This document shows, piece by piece, positions 54,668 through 63,333 of a stretch of DNA of 64,000 bases. The notes under the pieces are model-generated. The model worked only from the letters and a program-made list of their open reading frames with translations, did no database searches and was not told the origin of the DNA. The DNA is taken from contig NZ_CP054051.1 of NCBI RefSeq assembly GCF_013372265.1, forward strand, positions 1,190,587 to 1,254,586. The letters run 5' to 3'. Position 1 is the stretch's first letter. Each line of letters begins with the position of its first letter. The stretch comes from Aliarcobacter cibarius. Its GTDB lineage: Bacteria; Campylobacterota; Campylobacteria; Campylobacterales; Arcobacteraceae. Made by a program: the position numbers and the translations under genes.

Positions 54668-54787
54668 ATGTTACATTTTACTTTTATAATATCTTCAATC
54701 TTTGCAATAGTTTTAATTTTCAATTTTACTCAAATAATAATTACTAAAACAATAGAAACTATTAAAAATGCTCGTGAGTCTTTCTAA
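54668..54787 (+). CDS. Tiny phage membrane protein
   Basis: A 39-residue protein with one membrane helix (about residues 4-22, TFIISSIFAIVLIFNFTQI) and a basic end (NARESF). It overlaps the next ORF by one base. Small hydrophobic proteins of this size are typical of the end-cap proteins pVII and pIX. Ribosome site AAGGA is 9 bases before the ATG. Confidence 0.65.
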   Translation: MLHFTFIISSIFAIVLIFNFTQIIITKTIETIKNARESF

Positions 54788-54897
54788 TGGATCATATATC
54801 TTTAGGTCTTACTCTTAATGAGTTTAATTTTTTAAGCGGTTTAACTGGTCTTATCTGTGCTAGTTTAATCGTTTTTTCTATTTTCAAAAGGTTCTAA
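54787..54897 (+). CDS. Tiny phage membrane protein
   Basis: A 36-residue protein: N-terminal DHISLGLTLNEFNF, membrane helix GLTGLICASLIVFSIF (about 18-33) and KRF end. It starts on the last base of the preceding ORF and is followed after 1 bp by another small ORF. End-cap (pVII/pIX-like) function is suggested by position only. Confidence 0.6.
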   Translation: MDHISLGLTLNEFNFLSGLTGLICASLIVFSIFKRF

Positions 54898-54898
54898 T

Positions 54899-55024
54899 AT
54901 GGAAATGTACATAATTGCAATTACTGATAATCAGGCATTTAACTATTTTTTTTCATTTCCAATTTATACTATGTTTATTTCTCTGCCTTTCATAGCACTA
55001 TTAAATTTATTTAAAAAGATTTAA
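54899..55024 (+). CDS. Tiny phage membrane protein
   Basis: A 41-residue protein with a hydrophobic stretch NYFFSFPIYTMFISLPFIAL (about 16-35) and a KKI end. It starts 1 base after the preceding stop and lies 3 bp before the first adsorption-protein gene. Position and size resemble inovirus minor coat or end-cap proteins. Confidence 0.55.
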   Translation: MEMYIIAITDNQAFNYFFSFPIYTMFISLPFIALLNLFKKI

Positions 55025-55027
55025 TCT

Positions 55028-56983
55028 ATGAAAAAGCTCTTATTTTCTCTTCTGGTTTTATTATCAGTTAATCAATTATTTGCTTCATACTGTTATGTAA
55101 AAAATCAAACTTGGCAAACTGGTGGTATTTCAGGGTGTTCTTATGGAACTGGATTAAATGGAGCTAAACTAACATATATGCACCAATTACCTGATAATCC
55201 TGATGGTGGTCAATGTAAAGGTAGAATGTATGTTTGTGAAGATAGAGAAGGCTCTATTCCTTCAGGTGCTTCACTTTTACCTTCTTATGTAACTTATAAT
55301 CCAAATGCTCTTATTGGTGAATATCCATATATTTGCGGTAAAAATACTGAAAGTTGGTATTCTATATTCGAAGGTGCTTCGGGTGAAGGTTTTTATTCTT
55401 GTGAAGGTGGTTTTCCCGTTCATCTTCCTAATGTAGATTCAATTAACCCTAATGACCAAGAAAATCCTTTATCTTGCTCTGAAAATTATACTCAAATTTA
55501 TATTCTTGGTTTTAATCAAAGGCATAAATCAGGTTATTCTTCATTTTCTTGTTTTCCAAAATTTGATGAAACTGGTGAATTTTCTGATTCTAAACTTGAT
55601 GAATTATCTAATTCTTTAAAATCAGGTGCTTTAACTGGTGATCTTATGGTTGATCCAATTACTTATAATAATGATGATGGTTCTACTACTATGATTCTTC
55701 CTGATGGGACAAAACAAACTATTTATCCTAATGGTGCTTTGATAACTGAATATCCTAATAATGAAATAAAAGTGGATTATTTATTTGGAGATTTAGCACC
55801 TAATAAAACTGGAAATTTTATTAAATATCAAGCTATTGACAAATTAGGAAATAAATATTTTGAAACTAATGAAGGTGTTAAATATCTTCTTGAACCAAAT
55901 GGCGATTTAACAAAATATAAAGACGGTATTACTTTAACTGAAAAAGTAGATTATAACACTTGGAAACCTATTCAAACCTATGGTCATAAAACTGGATCAG
56001 GTTCTGGTTCTGGTTCTATTTCTTCAAATACTGGATCAGGTTCTGGATCTGATTCTAATGGTCAATATCTTGATGGAACTAATATAGGTGATACTTCAAA
56101 TGAATCAGGTGTTGGCGGTGAAGTACCTGAAATTAAAGAAGAAGAAGAAGAAGAAGAAGAAGCAAAAAGTTGTTCTGATCCTAATTTAACTTATCAACAA
56201 AAAATGTTTTGTGAAATTAATCGTGGATTTAGGAAAATTAATCAAGAAGATAATCCTGAAATGTCTATTAACAACATGTTAGCAAAATATAATGAAACTA
56301 TGAACAGAAACGAATTAGCTATTGCTTATAATCTTAGGCAAACTGCTATTCAATCAGGTGAAGCAATTATTTTACAAAAACAACAAAATAATAAACTACA
56401 AGATCTGAATTTACTATCTTCAAATGAAACTTCTCAATATTCTGCAATTAAAACTGGTATTGATTCACTAACTTCAAATTTATCAAGATTATTTCCTTCT
56501 TTAACTAATGGTGGTGGAACTGGTGGCGGTTCAACTGGTGGAACTGGTTCTAATGAAGAAGGTACAATAGGCAATACTGCTAACCTTGATGAATACTTTT
56601 ATTCTGATTCAACTGTAAATACTGATAATGTTACTAATAATGCTAATGATACAGATTCTATAATAGATTCTTTAATTTCTGTATATGGTACTTTTGTTAA
56701 TAATATAAATAATTCTTTTAATATTATTCAAACTCAAATACAAGATACAAAATCTCTTATTACTGGTACTAATAATATTTTTGAAAAACAAAATATTATT
56801 AATTGTCCTATTTCTTATCAATTTGATTTATCACAATATAACTTATCAAAAAAAGAAATAAATATAGATATATGTAAATATTTTAGTGAATTAAAAACTT
56901 TTGGTTATTTTATTGTTTATGTTTCTTTAATGTTTGCTTTGATGTTCTCTACATTATTTATAATAGGAGTTCTTTCTAAATGA
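55028..56983 (+). CDS. pIII-like adsorption/minor coat protein A
   Basis: This 651-residue protein has a signal peptide (1-19), a large Cys-containing N-terminal region (about 20-230) that may bind host receptors, a repeated PNG/PDGT-type segment near 210-300, a Gly/Ser-rich linker (about 319-345), an eight-Glu tract (371-378), and the conserved block SCSDPNL..MFCEINRGFRKINQ (381-405). A C-terminal membrane helix (about 628-648) would anchor it before virion release. The order matches pIII: binding domain, flexible linkers, C-anchor. Its stop overlaps the next gene by 4 bp. Confidence 0.75.
   Translation: MKKLLFSLLVLLSVNQLFASYCYVKNQTWQTGGISGCSYGTGLNGAKLTYMHQLPDNPDGGQCKGRMYVCEDREGSIPSGASLLPSYVTYNPNALIGEYPYICGKNTESWYSIFEGASGEGFYSCEGGFPVHLPNVDSINPNDQENPLSCSENYTQIYILGFNQRHKSGYSSFSCFPKFDETGEFSDSKLDELSNSLKSGALTGDLMVDPITYNNDDGSTTMILPDGTKQTIYPNGALITEYPNNEIKVDYLFGDLAPNKTGNFIKYQAIDKLGNKYFETNEGVKYLLEPNGDLTKYKDGITLTEKVDYNTWKPIQTYGHKTGSGSGSGSISSNTGSGSGSDSNGQYLDGTNIGDTSNESGVGGEVPEIKEEEEEEEEAKSCSDPNLTYQQKMFCEINRGFRKINQEDNPEMSINNMLAKYNETMNRNELAIAYNLRQTAIQSGEAIILQKQQNNKLQDLNLLSSNETSQYSAIKTGIDSLTSNLSRLFPSLTNGGGTGGGSTGGTGSNEEGTIGNTANLDEYFYSDSTVNTDNVTNNANDTDSIIDSLISVYGTFVNNINNSFNIIQTQIQDTKSLITGTNNIFEKQNIINCPISYQFDLSQYNLSKKEINIDICKYFSELKTFGYFIVYVSLMFALMFSTLFIIGVLSK
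56138..56161 (+). repeat. GAA trinucleotide tract in adsorption protein A
   Basis: Eight tandem GAA triplets encode Glu371-378. Length change would alter the linker but not the reading frame. Confidence 0.9.
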
Positions 56984-58530
56984 AAAAGATATTAATAATT
57001 TTAACTTTTTTAATTAATTTTGCTTTTTCTGATTATTTAGTAACATATAATGGAAAGAATTATTGTACTTCTCAATTTTCTGAAGCAACTGATACTAATA
57101 ATTATATACTTGTACAATATTATAACACTACTGATACTTTAATAACTTTACAAATGTCTAGGAGTGGTATTACTTCTATAAAAACAGGTTATCAATATAA
57201 TAATGTTTCTAAAACTTGTGATCCGATTTCAGGTAAAAAAAATTATGAAATATTTGAATATATAAAATTATTATTTAAATATCCAAATTTACCTTCTTTA
57301 ACAACTTATATTTCAGCACTTGATCAGGGTACTGCAAATAATCTTTTTAATATAAAGCCCGTTTATAAATATACTTTTCAAAGTGGAAAAACTTTTTGTA
57401 CAACTGGTTATGGACATTCTTATAGTACTGCAAAATATATGTATTCTCCTGAATATCCAAATCCTACTTACACACAATTTACTTTTACAAATGGCTCTGA
57501 AATTGTTTCAAAAATACAATTTAATTACACTTATAATTATTTAACTAAAGAATGTTTTTTATCTAGTGGAGATACACCCTACGATTTGCCTAATGATTTA
57601 GGAACACCGACTGATACAGTTTCAAAAAATACACCTACTCAAACTGAAAAATTTAAATCATATTATTCATTATTTGAAAGTGCTAATAATTTACCTAATC
57701 CTAATCCTCAAATTAATGATATTACTATTGATACAACTAAAGCAAGTACTAACTGTGATAATCCTATGTTAACTTTACAAGATAAATTATTATGTGAAAT
57801 AAATAACCATTTAAGGAAAATTAATCAAGAATCAAATCCCCAATATTCACTAAATAATTTAATTGGTATTCTAAATACTTCACACAATAATAATACTGAA
57901 TCTATTAATAAAGAGATTAAAGCTTTATCAGGTTATGAGTCTGTTCGTACTTCTGAACAAAAGAATACAAATACTATTTTAGATACTATGAAAAATAATC
58001 AAGAAATAACTAATCAATCTTTGACTAGTTTAAATACTTCTATGCAAACATTAAATACAACTTTGGGAAATTCTGATTCAATTACTCCACCTACTCCACC
58101 TGATTTAGAATTACAACCTGAAACAAATTTAAATCTTGATAAATATTTTAAAAAAGATGAAGAAACAAATACAAATGAATTAGATACTAATATTGAAGAA
58201 ACAGATTCTTTAATAGATTCATTAATTAATACTTTTACAACTTTTAAAACTAATATTACTGATTCATTCACAACAATTAATACTCAAATAACAGATACTC
58301 AATCACTTATTATTAATCCAACGAATATTTTTAAAAATATTGAAGTTGTAAATTGTCCTACTACTTATGAAGCAGATTTTAGTTCTTTTGGTTTAGGTTT
58401 ACAAACTGTAATAGTTGATTACTGCCACTATATGAGTTATTTAAAACCAATCATTTATTTTTTCACTTATTTAATGTTGATGATTGGATTAATCACATTT
58501 TCAATTAGATTTATAGGAGTTCTTTTATAA
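56980..58530 (+). CDS. pIII-like adsorption/minor coat protein B (paralogue of A)
   Basis: This 516-residue protein has a signal peptide (about 1-17), a different N-terminal domain (YNGKNYCTSQFSEA near 21) and the same conserved C-half as protein A: NCDNPMLTLQDKLLCEINNHLRKINQESNP (here residues about 258-288) with the same Cys and EIN.HLRKINQ core. A C-terminal membrane helix (about 487-510) anchors it. The N-termini have diverged while the C-halves are shared, as expected if two pIII copies serve different receptors or assembly steps. It overlaps its neighbours by 4 and 1 bases. Confidence 0.72.
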   Translation: MKKILIILTFLINFAFSDYLVTYNGKNYCTSQFSEATDTNNYILVQYYNTTDTLITLQMSRSGITSIKTGYQYNNVSKTCDPISGKKNYEIFEYIKLLFKYPNLPSLTTYISALDQGTANNLFNIKPVYKYTFQSGKTFCTTGYGHSYSTAKYMYSPEYPNPTYTQFTFTNGSEIVSKIQFNYTYNYLTKECFLSSGDTPYDLPNDLGTPTDTVSKNTPTQTEKFKSYYSLFESANNLPNPNPQINDITIDTTKASTNCDNPMLTLQDKLLCEINNHLRKINQESNPQYSLNNLIGILNTSHNNNTESINKEIKALSGYESVRTSEQKNTNTILDTMKNNQEITNQSLTSLNTSMQTLNTTLGNSDSITPPTPPDLELQPETNLNLDKYFKKDEETNTNELDTNIEETDSLIDSLINTFTTFKTNITDSFTTINTQITDTQSLIINPTNIFKNIEVVNCPTTYEADFSSFGLGLQTVIVDYCHYMSYLKPIIYFFTYLMLMIGLITFSIRFIGVLL

Positions 58531-58970
58531 TGCCACAATTAATATCTTTACTACTCGGATTCTTTTCTAGTGCGGGTTCATTCGCTAAATTCTTTCTTTG
58601 GATTGGTAAAAAAGTTAGTATAACTGCCGTTATCCTTCCAATTCAAATTACTTTAATAGGTGCAATAATTACTTTTAGATTGTCGCTTTTTACTGCAATA
58701 ATTACTTTAATTATGTTTGTTTATAATAAATTTACTGATTTAATGGCTTTTGTAGATTTAAAAATGAGTCAAGATTTTTTAACTGTTCCTTATAAGATAC
58801 TCCAATCGCTTGGAGTAATTGAAGCTATATCTGATTTTTATGCAAGTTTTACAATAGTTTTTACAACTCTTTTACTCGCATTTATAGCAAAATTAGCTGT
58901 TAATTCATTATCTCAATTAAGTGATGAATTTTATAAAATTGGTGTTTTACTTCAACTTGGTATTAAATAA
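58530..58970 (+). CDS. pVI-like phage membrane protein
   Basis: This 146-residue protein has several hydrophobic helices (about 4-20, 30-50, 55-75 and 110-130). Inoviruses encode pVI-like or DUF2523-like membrane proteins between pIII and Zot; the position and composition fit. It shares single-base overlaps with both neighbours, so the tail module is strongly coupled. Confidence 0.65.
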   Translation: MPQLISLLLGFFSSAGSFAKFFLWIGKKVSITAVILPIQITLIGAIITFRLSLFTAIITLIMFVYNKFTDLMAFVDLKMSQDFLTVPYKILQSLGVIEAISDFYASFTIVFTTLLLAFIAKLAVNSLSQLSDEFYKIGVLLQLGIK

Positions 58971-60103
58971 TGGCAATTAGTTATTATACTGGTATTCCTA
59001 GAAGTGGTAAAACTTTAAAAGCTGTTGCTTTAATTTATGAAACTTTTGTAGCTCCTAAAATTCCTAAAAAAGGTTTTTTAGATAAAGCACTTGAAAAAGC
59101 TGGATTAGATAAAAAAACTGAATGTCTTTATGAGAACTGTTATACAAATATAAATCAGTTTAATTATGAAATTGATGAAAGAATTAAACCTTTTGATTTT
59201 GATATATTTCTTTCAAAAATTCAAATCTTACATTCTATGTATTTAAATAAAGCTAATGATGATTTATTAAATGATAAAGCAAAAGAGCTACAAATTTATA
59301 AATCTTTGTTTGTTATTGATGAGTGCCATAATTTTCTAAATAAAAAAGAAGATTCTCTTATTTGGTGGGTTACTTATCACGGCCACTTATTTCATGATAT
59401 TATAATGATTACTCAAAATCTTTCTTTAGTTCTCAAAGACTATACAACTTCAACTGAATATTTTTATAAAGCAATTCCACAAAGATTTAGATTTTCAAAA
59501 AATACTTTCAAGTATGTAGAATATTCGGGAAGGGAATTATATAAAAATCAAAAGTTAGGAATTGTTTCTTTAAAAGTAAAACCTGAATATTTTAATTTAT
59601 ATGTATCAGGTGCTGAAAAAAAAGATAAACCAATCATATATAAATATATTTTATTTCTTTTATTTCTTGTAGCTATTGCCTATTTTTCTTTTTATAGATT
59701 TACTTCTTCAATAGCTGAAACTACTGGTTCAAATGAAAATCAATCACAACAAAATCAAAATATAAATTCACCTGGTGAAAATCAATCACAACAAAATCAA
59801 AATATAAATTCACCTGGTGCAGCTGCTGAATCAAAACAATTAAAACTATTTAAATTTACTTGTTATGAAAATTTTTGTTATTACAAAATCAATAATAAAA
59901 CTACTGAAATACCAATCAAAATTTTAACTCAATATGTAAAGGATAAAAAAGATGAAAATATGTACTTAGAACAAAAAGGTAAAAAAGCAAATATCTATTT
60001 ATTAGATGATCCTAAAAACTTTCCATTTATGGAATTTACAACTGGTGAAGATGATAAAAAAGATTCTTCAATGAATTTAATTAATACAACAACACAACAA
60101 TAA
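58970..60103 (+). CDS. zot: Zot/pI assembly ATPase
   Basis: This 377-residue protein has Walker A GIPRSGKT at residues 8-15 and Walker B FVIDECHNF near 113-121, in a Zot domain (about 1-200), which powers filamentous virion extrusion. A membrane helix follows (about 222-243). The periplasmic part includes a tandem 14-residue repeat (residues 256-283) and a folded end with two Cys (CYENFCYY). The domain order matches CTXphi Zot and Ff pI. Confidence 0.93.
   Translation: MAISYYTGIPRSGKTLKAVALIYETFVAPKIPKKGFLDKALEKAGLDKKTECLYENCYTNINQFNYEIDERIKPFDFDIFLSKIQILHSMYLNKANDDLLNDKAKELQIYKSLFVIDECHNFLNKKEDSLIWWVTYHGHLFHDIIMITQNLSLVLKDYTTSTEYFYKAIPQRFRFSKNTFKYVEYSGRELYKNQKLGIVSLKVKPEYFNLYVSGAEKKDKPIIYKYILFLLFLVAIAYFSFYRFTSSIAETTGSNENQSQQNQNINSPGENQSQQNQNINSPGAAAESKQLKLFKFTCYENFCYYKINNKTTEIPIKILTQYVKDKKDENMYLEQKGKKANIYLLDDPKNFPFMEFTTGEDDKKDSSMNLINTTTQQ
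59735..59818 (+). repeat. 42-bp perfect tandem duplication within zot
   Basis: Two identical 42-bp units (59735-59776 and 59777-59818) encode the periplasmic 14-residue repeat ENQSQQNQNINSPG. A third partial unit is not visible. The reading frame is kept. Confidence 0.9.
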
Positions 60104-60104
60104 A

Positions 60105-60112
60105 GGGCTTAA
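60105..60112 (+). promoter_or_regulatory. GGGCTTAA leader motif before the coiled-coil gene
   Basis: AAAGGGCTTAAA directly precedes the ATG at 60114. Its G-run can also serve as the ribosome site. The same motif precedes the secretin and rep genes. Confidence 0.6.
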
Positions 60113-60113
60113 A

Positions 60114-60329
60114 ATGGACATTAAAAAAGTAATTGAAAAGTTATACATGCAGCGAAACGAACTATATTTAAAAATTGATTTTCTTGAAAAAGAATTATAT
60201 TATTACAAACATTCCACTTTAATTTTTTTGAAATCTAGTCATACTCACTTACAAAGTAAAATAGAAGATACTTACAATGACATATCAAAAATTAATAAAT
60301 CTATTGAAGATTTAGAATCAAAAAAATAA
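60114..60329 (+). CDS. Small coiled-coil phage protein
   Basis: A 71-residue protein, strongly helical with heptads (KVIEKLYMQRNELYLKIDFL and IEDTYNDISKINKSIEDL), no signal peptide or membrane segment. It lies between zot and the secretin. I do not recognise it. It could help secretin or Zot assembly, or act in regulation. Confidence 0.65.
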   Translation: MDIKKVIEKLYMQRNELYLKIDFLEKELYYYKHSTLIFLKSSHTHLQSKIEDTYNDISKINKSIEDLESKK

Positions 60330-60331
60330 AG

Positions 60332-60339
60332 GGGCTTAA
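60332..60339 (+). promoter_or_regulatory. GGGCTTAA leader motif before the secretin gene
   Basis: AAAGGGGCTTAAA immediately before the ATG at 60341, sharing the motif of the adjacent genes. Confidence 0.6.
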
Positions 60340-60340
60340 A

Positions 60341-61531
60341 ATGAAAAAAATATTATTAACATTATTATTACTTATACAATTTTTAAAAGCTGAATCTCAA
60401 CAATTAAACCTTACAGATTTTTCTATTTATGCAGCAGAACAAAATAATGTAAATATACTAATTGATGAATCATTATCTGACAAATCATTTATATTTACAA
60501 TATCAGGAAAAGAAGATCTATATCTTGAAGCTTTTGAAAAGGCTTTAAATATTCATAATCTAGAACTTGTAAAAAATAATGGTTTGTACTATGTAAGAGA
60601 TATTAAAACTTATGAAGAAAAACCAAAATATCGTGCTATAAAATTAAATTTTGTAAATTATGATGATATTCAAAACTTTCTAAATGTTTATAAAGATATT
60701 AAATTTGAATTTATAGCTACTTCTAAAATATTAATGGTTCATTCAAATGAAATGGAATTTGAATCAATTAAAGATACTATTCAAGAGATAGATACACTAC
60801 CAAAACAACTTAAATTAAAAATTACAATTTTAGATACAAACTTAAATAAATTAAGAGATTATGGTTCTGAAAATTCTATTTTAAATATTGATAATAACTC
60901 AAATTTCTTTTTTAATTTAATAGCATATCCTTTCAGTTCTACAAATATGATACCTTTAGACCAAAAAAAAGGTTTTTATAGTTTTTTAAAATTTGTAAAT
61001 GATGATGGAATATCTGATTTTATTTCTAATCCTATACTTACTCTTACAGATAATAAAAAAAACAGTTTTAATGTTGTTACGAACATGCCTTTTAGAACAG
61101 GTACAAGTACAATTCAAGATACACAATTCAGGACTTCAAATTCTTTCGAATATCGTGATGTAGGTTTAAAAATTGAAGTTACACCTCGTATTTACAAAGA
61201 TGATAATGTCTATCTTGATTTGAACCTTGAACTATCAAATATTGTTTCTTTAACAAATAATGATATGCCTATAACTTCAAAAAAATCTATTACTCAAAGT
61301 TTTCATTTATCAAAAGAAAATATTATGATTCTTTCAGGATTGAATCAAAAAGAAAACTCAAAAAAAGAAACAGGCGTTCCAGTTTTAAAAGATATTCCAC
61401 TTGCAGGTTGGCTATTTAAATATGAATCACAAAAAGATTCACTATCAAATCTTAGCATTATATTTGAGCTTGTTGAAGATTTTGAAGCACCACAAAAGTT
61501 CATAGATAAGATTAAAAATTGGGACAAATAA
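60341..61531 (+). CDS. Phage secretin (pIV-like outer-membrane channel)
   Basis: This 396-residue protein has a signal peptide (1-17), an N0-like domain (about 22-85: DFSIYAAEQNNVNILIDESL), an N1-like domain (about 90-170) and a secretin homology domain (about 200-385), including DVGLKIEVTPRIY, NIMILSGLNQK and VPVLKDIPLAGWLF. It would form the outer-membrane gate for virion exit, so the phage does not depend on a host secretin. Length is like Ff pIV. Confidence 0.9.
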   Translation: MKKILLTLLLLIQFLKAESQQLNLTDFSIYAAEQNNVNILIDESLSDKSFIFTISGKEDLYLEAFEKALNIHNLELVKNNGLYYVRDIKTYEEKPKYRAIKLNFVNYDDIQNFLNVYKDIKFEFIATSKILMVHSNEMEFESIKDTIQEIDTLPKQLKLKITILDTNLNKLRDYGSENSILNIDNNSNFFFNLIAYPFSSTNMIPLDQKKGFYSFLKFVNDDGISDFISNPILTLTDNKKNSFNVVTNMPFRTGTSTIQDTQFRTSNSFEYRDVGLKIEVTPRIYKDDNVYLDLNLELSNIVSLTNNDMPITSKKSITQSFHLSKENIMILSGLNQKENSKKETGVPVLKDIPLAGWLFKYESQKDSLSNLSIIFELVEDFEAPQKFIDKIKNWDK

Positions 61532-61543
61532 TAAATATTAAAA

Positions 61544-61551
61544 GGGCTTAA
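61544..61551 (+). promoter_or_regulatory. GGGCTTAA leader motif before rep
   Basis: AAAAGGGCTTAAA immediately before the ATG at 61553. It resembles the M13 gene II leader operator (GGGGCTTTT) bound by gpV, in wording if not in detail. Confidence 0.55.
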
Positions 61552-61552
61552 A

Positions 61553-62872
61553 ATGTACGGATTAACTAAAGAAGATTTAGAATATATAAAAACAAAACAT
61601 GATCGTCAAAAGAAATATTTAGAAAATAATTCTTTTGTTACTTCTAGCGGTCAAGTAAAAACTTTACTAGATGTTTCTCACTCTGCTAATCATAGTGAAA
61701 GATATTACTCTGAAATGCAAAATAAACTTAATACTATTCAGGATTTTATAAATACTCAAACTGATGTTAGTTATTCCCCTATTTTTTTAACTATTACTCT
61801 TGATGGTTTCTTTCGTGGTTTTCTTTATGGTGATTTTTCTAAATATTATCCTGGTGTACATAAAAAACTAATTCCTAATAATGAGCGTTTTGGCTTTCTT
61901 CAAGATAAGATAATGAAAAAAGAAAAATTTACAATAAAAGATTTATATAATTGTATTAATTACCAATGGTCTAGATTTTTAAAATCACTTATTTTTAAAC
62001 AATTTAAAAAAGATAATATTAAAATTCATTATATAAAAACTGCTGAACCACATAAGAAAGATGGAGTGCCGCACTTTCATTTATTGGTTTATTGTCCTTT
62101 TAATAAAGTAGAACTTTTAAAAGAATATTATAAAAGATACTTCCCTGCTCCCCAAAATATAAGAAAATTAAAAAAAGGCTCAAATGATTTAAAAGGTTTT
62201 CAAACTGATTTACATTCACCTTTAGGATATATATTAAAGTATGTTTTAAAATCTTTTAGAGATGTTAAAAATGAAGCCGAAATAGATTACCTTCAAGCTT
62301 GGTATATAAAAAACAGAATATTAAGAATAGTTACTTCTCATTCTACGATTCCAATGTGGGTTTATAGAAAATTACTTCCACTTGAAAAAGATCTATATAA
62401 TTTAAATTTTACTTATAAGGAAAATCCTACGCTTTCCGAATGGTCAAAGGAAGATGATTATATTTCAATCACTAATGAACATGGAAGAACCTTGCAATAT
62501 AATCAAGGTCAATATAAACTATTCTATCAGTACGGAAAAATTATAAAAGAATTTGGAGAAAAAAAAGAATTTCAAAAACCTATATTTAAAAAGATAGAAT
62601 TAAAGTATAAGAAAAAAATTAAACAACCTAAAATTATTATTGAAGGTGAATTCTATAAACAAATTGATAATCACCTGGTTAAATTAAATTATACTAAACC
62701 TATCAATTACAGAACTAACTTAGAGCTCTACCAGGAATATAAAAAACTTAATACAAATATTGATTCAGTCAATTTAAAATATTATGCACTAATTAAAAAT
62801 GAACTGATAAATCGTCAATTCATAGATGAAGATTTAATTTCAGCAAATTTATATAACACAGATATATATTAA
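61553..62872 (+). CDS. HUH-type rolling-circle replication initiator
   Basis: This 439-residue protein has the HUH metal motif GVPHFHLLVYC (His174, His176) and a two-tyrosine motif GYILKYVLKSF (Tyr226, Lys229, Tyr230). These are the hallmarks of inovirus/plasmid Rep proteins that nick the plus origin. The motif set, with a PHFHL segment about 52 residues before YxxKY, fits the superfamily. The C-terminal 150 residues are Lys-rich and may bind DNA. It is the last plus-strand phage gene, before the non-coding region. Confidence 0.85.
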   Translation: MYGLTKEDLEYIKTKHDRQKKYLENNSFVTSSGQVKTLLDVSHSANHSERYYSEMQNKLNTIQDFINTQTDVSYSPIFLTITLDGFFRGFLYGDFSKYYPGVHKKLIPNNERFGFLQDKIMKKEKFTIKDLYNCINYQWSRFLKSLIFKQFKKDNIKIHYIKTAEPHKKDGVPHFHLLVYCPFNKVELLKEYYKRYFPAPQNIRKLKKGSNDLKGFQTDLHSPLGYILKYVLKSFRDVKNEAEIDYLQAWYIKNRILRIVTSHSTIPMWVYRKLLPLEKDLYNLNFTYKENPTLSEWSKEDDYISITNEHGRTLQYNQGQYKLFYQYGKIIKEFGEKKEFQKPIFKKIELKYKKKIKQPKIIIEGEFYKQIDNHLVKLNYTKPINYRTNLELYQEYKKLNTNIDSVNLKYYALIKNELINRQFIDEDLISANLYNTDIY

Positions 62873-63333
62873 ATAATGATAATTTAAACCGCCTATTAGG
62901 ATTTATTTTTTTTTTGCTTTTTTTGGTTCTTTTTTTGGCGAAAAAAAAGAATATATCTCAACCGTAAAGAATGCCCTTAAAACTATGTTTTAGTGATAAA
63001 ATTTCTAAAGAAACCCGTTAAAAGCTATGCTTAGGGTTTTTTTCGAATTTTAATCACTGAATAACTGTAAAATAAACTTAAATTTTTAAAATTTTATAAA
63101 TGTAATGTTAAAAATTTAAAAATTTCTGTTTAGTTTCAGTTAAATAGTTTCTCTAACAAATGCTAATGCAACTGTTTACAAGTTGCTAAAATATCTTTAA
63201 ATATTAAATTAAAAGCAGCTGCATAAAGTAAACTCAGAAGCCCCGCGTAGCGGGGCAATGAGTTTACTCTTGTCTAATTATCAAAAGTTGTTCGACAATT
63301 ATTAAAAAACCTAATTTACTTTATTTCAATATT
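62873..63333. other. Phage non-coding region (candidate origin and packaging region)
   Basis: These 461 bases lack convincing ORFs. They hold AT-rich runs, an imperfect hairpin with AAACCC/GGGTTT ends (about 63013-63041), and a large nested GC-rich hairpin (63227-63268). The position directly after rep, and the structured sequence, fit the origin and packaging signal of a filamentous phage. Confidence 0.55.
63227..63268. other. Nested hairpin, candidate packaging signal or origin element
   Basis: An outer 10-bp perfect stem AGTAAACTCA/TGAGTTTACT encloses an inner 7-bp GC stem GCCCCGC/GCGGGGC with loop GTA. In single-stranded phage DNA it would be very stable. Filamentous phages use a GC-rich hairpin after gene IV as the packaging signal; the analogy is inferred. 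Confidence 0.6.

Noticed and set aside
56138-56161. Phase-variable tract in the adsorption protein
   Set aside because: It is a triplet repeat, so length change does not shift the frame.
58014-58271. Minus-strand ORF inside adsorption protein B
   Set aside because: Val/Ser-rich shadow of the coding strand with no ribosome site.
57000-58500. Protein B as an unrelated lipoprotein
   Set aside because: There is no lipobox; it shares the C-half and membrane anchor with protein A.
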